A DNA stretch of 64,000 bases from NCBI GenBank assembly GCA_940671915.1, contig CALNVZ010003426.1:43923174-43987173 (forward strand), given 5' to 3'. The notes beneath the pieces were generated by a model. It ran no database searches. It saw only the letters and a program-made list of their open reading frames with translations, and was not told the DNA's origin. The first letter of the stretch is position 1. Every line of letters starts with the position of its first letter. The position numbers and the translations under genes are program-made. The stretch is from Paracentrotus lividus (taxonomy: Eukaryota; Echinodermata; Echinoidea; Camarodonta; Echinidae). Positions 50,022 to 64,000 of the stretch are shown piece after piece.

Positions 50022-51639
50022 CCTCAAGTTTTATTCTTGTGTTGTTGTTGTTGTTGTTTTTAATAATTTATATTACTTTACTGGAAAAGAAAAAAGTAAA
50101 AAAATATGAAGAGAGTGACAGGAGTAGAACATGGATATAAGAAAAATAGCAAAGAAAGCCTCGTTCATAAGCTCAAGTTCAGAACTTTATAACTTTGAAT
50201 GTATTGTCGATTATTATGCTTTACAAAAACAAAAGGTAACATACCTATAATCTCAGACAGACATGAAAATTCAATAACTTTGAACATATCTTCTATACGT
50301 TTTGTTAGATGCCAATGAAATATTGATATTTCTGAAAAAAGTGCCTTTAAGTTTGTTTATCATTTGTTTCACTGTAATCAGAGCCTCAAGTTTGTTATTC
50401 TTATTTTTTTAATATTTATATCACTTACTAGAGAACTTAATTCAGAACTCATAACTTTGATGTAATTCAATTATAGTTTCTTTTTTTACAAGGACCAAGG
50501 TAACCTTATCTATGAGTCAAACATGAGGAATATAACTGGGAAAAATATGATTTTATTTCATTTTATTCGTACTCGACTGTTCAGTATAACACATAAAAGA
50601 ACCACTGACAGATAGCCATGAAACGCAAAAGGCCTATTACATGGGTCATATAAAAGGGAAAGAGAATAGGGACCCCGACTTGTTTTTTTATTAAAAAACG
50701 CACATAAAAAGAAAGAAAGAAGAAAGAGGAAGGAAGAGAAGGAGAGGAGGAGAGAGAGAGAGAGAGGGGGGGGGGGCAGATAGGAAAGTAAAAAATAAGA
50801 GGGAGGTGAATGAAGAAAAAGAAAGATAGAAAAAAAAGAACAGAGGAGAGAAAGGAGGTAGGGATGGCAGCCCCCATAAAAAAAAAATATATTTCAATAT
50901 ATACTACTGAAAATATATGTGCATACGTTTTTGTAAAGGGCAAAGACTATTGATTTTGCCAAGAAAAAAATGGCGTAATTTTGAAGATTGATTTACAACA
51001 AAAAAAAGAAAAAAAAAAAAAAAAAGCTGTAATTTTACTTCTTCTCAGAAATGTATCACTTATTTTTGCAAGAATGCGTTATAGTCAATAGGCGTAAACC
51101 TAAAATAAAGTTTATACAACAGTTGTCAGTTAAAAGATATATTGTGTAGGTACAAAGGTAGATAAGAACCAAAATAAGATTAATGAAGGTTTCTAATTCT
51201 ACAGTAAAGGGGAAGCCAAACAACCTAAAAAAAAAAAAAAAAACATACATAACTGTCCTTTCATGCATATAACAAGTGGAAAATGTAATATAAATGGTCA
51301 AGCATTGTCATGTTTCATTATAATTAGTTTTGTGGTTAATGATGTTTATATTTCATGTGCAAGCTTTGATAAAGAAAAACAAAATGTTAACAAGTTCATG
51401 TGTTACAATTGCCCGCACGTCGTTACAATGCCCTCGTCACGGGGCACATTGTAACACTCGACCTCTTGTTTTGAAATGGTAATGGCTTCAAATGACTTGT
51501 TTTAACTTACCCAACCTATTCATATGTCAAACTAGATATAATTCATTTTATTTCGTTTTAAGCAAGTATTTAGCTTCAATAAAGCTGATAGGTCAAATTT
51601 GGAAAAAACTGTTACAATTGCCCCAGGTCTCCCCTACAG

Positions 51640-52579
51640 AGCTTTCAACGTTGTAAATTAAACATGGCACAAATGATAACTTAAGCACAGTACTCTGCAA
51701 CTTTTGTCTAAAGAAAAAAAAAAACTATCAAAATATTTTCTACTTGTTTGTTGTTTTCATTTCCTCTTTCCCCTCTCTTTTCTTCAGTTATATAAAAGCA
51801 TCCTATCCCGTCCCCGCATAATTTCAGTCGAAACCTTTTAAAAATGATGTCAGTGACGAATTTGATAAGGATAACAATATTATTATTTTAAAAAAGCTAC
51901 ATGGAATCCGTTTGTATAATCAGAAAATTTCGGAAACTCGCACGGGATCTATTATTATGTGCAAACATATTCATGTGACACTTTGAAACTGAAGGAGTGA
52001 AAACTAAACTTAGAAAAGTACATCCCATTTAACAAGCAGAACAAAAGAGGACGCTGTGTAATATTTAGACCAGACCAAATTGATTTTCTATTTTTGCTTT
52101 CTTGAACTAAACAGAGTGTAGCTTTAGAAATGGACGTTACCCAGTTGATTAAGATGAAATGGAAAAGTACTCGTCGCGAAAGATAGAATGTTTAGAGATT
52201 TCTTGCCTTCCTCTATATGGGGCGCAGTATACACAAATGAATCTTTAGTATGCCCCCGAAAAAATAGTTATTATCACAAAACCCATTAGATTGATGATTA
52301 TGGTTGCTACTAACAATTAAAGGAATCCTATGAACCAGGCTGCACATCACAATTGGTTAGTAACCATTAGTACATGTTTGGTAATGAGTTAAAAGAAAGG
52401 TTAATTGAAAAGGGATTTGATACGATCACACATTTCACAAGTTTGGTCCAATTTTGACAAATTTTAAAGTAAGATTATTAATATAATTTTTTCTTTAATT
52501 AATCTACGGTAAACTGGAAGTGTGTACCGTTGACCATTACGACAACATGGAAGAATTCAAGTTGAAAAGTCAACCATCG
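51640..52579. other. 3' flank of the PRR5-like gene
   Basis: No gene seen. A variant poly-A signal ATTAAA on the minus strand (TTTAAT at about 52495-52500) is about 80 bp past the stop codon and is a weak candidate for the transcript end. Confidence 0.4.
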
Positions 52580-60528
<7,949 letters not shown>

Positions 60529-61653
60529 CTATTGAAACAGAAAAGAAAGAAATTGGGAGGCGAATCAATGAAAGTATATTAAGAACAATTTTATTAAATG
60601 AATAATTTTTTTTAAGAAAACGATTAATTCATGTATTATCAATCTATTTCGTAATTCGCTAATTTAACCATTAATGATAATGAATTATTATAAGTATGAC
60701 GAATTGAAAAAGATATGAAAATGTTATAAAATGAGATTTCATAGCAAATTTCATAAATGTGATACCGCCCACACATTTTTTTTTTTTTTTTTTTTTTTTT
60801 AGGGGGGAAACATTATTAACAAGATCTATTGGAATATATTATGGTTTTCCGAGGACTTCATAAAAACATGGAGCCTCGCGATATTTTATTGCTAACGTGA
60901 TTGGCATTTAGAGATGATTTGAAGGTATTTCATCCTCACTGTCTCATAAACATGATGGATATGAAATATCACATAAACACTCTGGAATTGATGGAACGTT
61001 GTTTGCAAAGGACCTTGAAAAGCCTGGGGGGATAACTTAATTTATTAATTTTCCACTAAAAACAAAACTAAGTATAGCATTACACAAAAATTGGAAATTG
61101 GTTGTCATTCCATTCTCGCTCGTTTAAATTTGCATCGTGTACTGCATTTTATTAGACGATGTTTAGGCAGTGTTTACCAATGGGACAAATAGCTAGTGGA
61201 GGAGGAGGGGTGGGTCAGTTATAACACCCACAAAAACAATCCACATGCTTTACTAAGTTGTTAGAACGTGAGTAATTTCTCCCAACTTTTTTTTTTTTTT
61301 ATTATTATTTTTTTATTAACGCCCTCTGCCTTATCCTAATTTCAAGTAAAGATTTTTTTTTCGGGATAGACATAAGCATTCTACTGCAGAAAAACGATTT
61401 CTATTATCACAGCTCAAGATGGATTCATTGATATCCTATTTCAGAAATGTCATAAAGCTCAAAAAAAATCCTCATTCGTCTTATTCATTATCTTGATCAG
61501 AGCGAGAAGAAGAGTCTCTTGGTGTCGTTTGTGCATGTACAGTTCTGTTAAAATAGAAGCATCCACCCCCCCCATTTTATAGATTTATATTATTTCTCTC
61601 TCCTTAACAAAATATTTATTTATATTTATCTTGCTTTTTTATCATCTCGTAGT

Positions 61654-61689
<36 letters not shown>

Positions 61690-62078
61690 TCTCTCTCTCT
61701 CTCTCTCTCTCTCTTACTCTCTCGCTCTGTCCGTCTCTCTCACACTCTCTCTCTTCATTTATTGCCCATCACTCTCTTCTTCTCTTTCAGTTTCTGTTTC
61801 TTCTCTTTCCTCTTTCCCTACCTCTGCCTCTTTCTATGTTCTTTTCTCTCTCTCTTCCTCTCTCTCTTCTTCTCTCTCTCCTTCCCTCTCCTCTCTCTTC
61901 TCACTGCTCTCTGTGTTTTATCAGTAATTCTCTGTTTTTTGTCGCGGTCGGTGATTTTATCCATTTCCCTCCCCCATCTGTATTTCCTTTTTCTTTTGTA
62001 TCATGATCTCTTCCTAAAGGCCCTCTTATCCTCTTGCCTTGATTTTTGTTTTTAATACCCGATGTGATACCCTTTCAA

Positions 62079-62119
<41 letters not shown>

Positions 62120-64000
62120 CATTCCCCCAACCTTTTACTAGTAATCTCTAGTCTTGCCTTGATTTTTACTTTCAATGTTTACATCGTGTACTCCCTTTTC
62201 AACCCCTCCCCCTCTTTCTCTACCTCCTTCGCTCAACCTTCTCACCTCGAGTATACACACACGTGATATATCGAGTCACTCCTGGCTGTGGCGTTTTGCT
62301 ATACACGCCATGGATATCACGATGCAGTGTGCATAATTCATGTCAGGACAGCATCCTTATCAGCGATCCAGTATATTGCCCTGACACGTCACAGGGGAAA
62401 TATATTCTACTATATACCACCGATATAATATCTTACAATAATAATCTCTCATTCGATCTAAAATCTTACCATGTCAATTATAAAGCATTGCTATGTAGGT
62501 GGAAACCATCCATATATCGTCAGATAATGACAATTATTTTATAGATTACTCTTCACAATATACAGCTCCATGAAATTATGTGTCATATAAATTTAGCTTA
62601 TATTTGAATTCATTGTCTCAAATAGGGAACTACTTCTGAAAAATACGTGGTAAATATGATAGAGTTCAAACGTAAACATGAACTTTAATTGAAATTGTAA
62701 TATTCTGAATTGAATTTGGATCGACTTTTCGAATAGAAATAGAAATATTTAAGTCCCGATGATATAAGTCCCGATAAACCTATTTCGTTGCATTGTCCAT
62801 TCTACCTGCACAAAACTCCTCTATAACATTTGAGGTTCTATCTATATATTCTTTGAATTCTCTTCCTTATTTAAGTTTTCATCTAAGCTTCATGTAAGGT
62901 GCATGTTACTGCAATAGGCCTACATCTGAATCCGTACTTTTGCATCTGTTTATTTTCATACCACTAGCATTGATGTTCTATTACATTTGCCCAAATTCCC
63001 TTGCTGTGCCTACAAGATTAATGCATCAAGCGAATAACCGACTTACTACAATGTTCTTGAATAACAGGAATCGACTGTATCACTTTCAATAGAAAATATG
63101 CGGGAAAGGAAACTACTTTGACGCGCTAATGGTCGCCTGAGGTGCTCTCTCTTGTACACCATCCCCACTGCCAAGATAGACAGTTCTCATTGCCTGAATT
63201 CAACGTACGGTAACTCCCATGTCATACCAAAACACCTTCAAAATCTTTATTTTCGGAGATTATAAGAATTTAGTATGAAAAAAATATGGAACCAAAATTA
63301 CTGCAATAATCAATGAAAGTATTCATTACTACCCTTTCAAAATCTTTATTTTCACAGCTTAGAAGAATTTTTATGCCCCCCCCCCAAAAAAAAATAAAAT
63401 AAATAAAAAAAATACTAGTCAAAATCAAGCGAACTATTATCACTACCAACATTTGAATCCAAGTACAAGTTTACCCTCCTCCGCTTCGGGAACCCCATCT
63501 CAGATTCTCTCCTCTATCTCGTAATTTTTTTATTTTTTTATTTATTTTTTTTTATATTTTTTTATTCTTATTCCCAATTCTGCCTCTGCCAATCAAAATG
63601 TCAATTTTTGTCCGCATTATTGAGCCCGATTCTACAAATAAATGCGTAAAAATGCAGTAGAATGCATTCATCAACCCAAAAAGAGAAACAGAGATGGTTG
63701 TTTTCAAATTTCAAGGTTTCATCAGTGTCATTTCCCATTAGGATATTTCTTTGGATTGCTATAATTTCGGAAGATTGTAATAAAAACATCAAACGGTAAT
63801 AACTAATATGTTGTTTAATTTTCCTAGAACAATAGACTAGGCGCTTTCGACGGGTGTATGTAGAAGCTAAGCTCTTCGAAAGCAACAGTGCACTTAATAT
63901 GAATATGATAAAGATGTTCAATTAATTATTTCATCTTAGTCCAATTTTGATAACATTTATATCCTTTCTGATTTTTAACGAAACATCTTTACTTCAATTT
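60529..64000. other. 5' side of the PRR5-like gene, first exons not found
   Basis: The missing 5' coding exon must end in phase 2 on the minus strand. I searched for a Trp-Asn-containing exon as in vertebrate PRR5 and found none that is secure. A minus-strand acceptor cttctattttaacag at about 61542 is followed by a short open stretch but has no donor. The rest is AT-rich DNA with poly-T runs. Confidence 0.5.
61652..61915. repeat. CT-rich low-complexity tract
   Basis: CTCTCT and TTCTCT runs with interruptions; a second pure CT run lies at 62088-62116. The two overlapping Ser/Leu/Phe-rich frames are artefacts. Confidence 0.92.

Larger units (their letters stand above)
48770..51636. mobile_element. 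2.9-kb TA-flanked element with inverted ends
   Basis: The left end is TA followed by GGGGAGACCGGGG and a caattgtaacag-type motif. The right end is the reverse complement (ttacaattgccccaggtctcccc) followed by TA. Inside, gcaattgtaac-type motifs recur near 49130 and 51405-51455, and about 100-bp units containing ataactttgaatgta..aaaacaaaaggtaac recur three times (about 49675, 50185, 50445). Two GAGACGTCTC MITEs are nested in it. No transposase frame is visible, so it is probably a large non-autonomous or decayed DNA transposon, with TA suggesting a Tc1/mariner-like target. Confidence 0.7.

Noticed and set aside
61480-61542. Minus-strand acceptor followed by an open stretch, considered as the missing first PRR5 exon
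   Set aside because: No donor site before the in-frame stop and no similarity to the PRR5 N-terminus.

Overview
The window looks like nuclear genomic DNA of a marine deuterostome, most likely an echinoderm and probably a sea urchin. It is AT-rich and full of microsatellites, fold-back elements and short inverted-repeat elements. Genes are split by GT-AG introns, and the coding part is very small. The echinoderm call rests mainly on an insulin/IGF-type precursor with a very long basic C-terminal extension, a form known from sea urchin IGF-like genes. It is an inference from gene type and repeat style, not a database match.

Layout. Positions 1-18000 are two near-identical copies of a block of about 8.5-8.6 kb with no recognisable gene (copy 1 about 1-8470, copy 2 about 9237-17870). 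Copy 1 differs largely by missing single bases, which suggests a falsely duplicated, poorly polished haplotig rather than a real tandem duplication. Positions 18200-22270 are intergenic, with simple repeats and a possible retroposon tail. A three-exon insulin/IGF-like precursor lies on the minus strand at 22272-24286. From 24300 to 52500 I find no secure gene, only repeats: a minisatellite interrupted by a 570-bp palindromic element, several MITE-like hairpins, a 1.6-kb fold-back element, a 2.9-kb TA-flanked element, a tRNA-Thr-like pseudogene, and an N gap at 40268-41261.

The second gene, on the minus strand at 52580-60528, is a PRR5/Protor homologue, a subunit of mTORC2. I could assemble eight exons whose phases are all compatible, giving 378 residues from inside the HbrB-like domain to the stop codon; the first exon or exons were not found. 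Positions 60529-64000 hold only CT-rich simple sequence and unassigned AT-rich DNA.

The two genes sit about 28 kb apart in the same orientation. They belong to the same signalling axis (insulin/IGF ligand upstream, mTORC2 downstream). That functional link is established knowledge of the families; whether their proximity means anything is unknown. Most other open frames in the window are low-complexity translations of microsatellites or chance frames in repeats.
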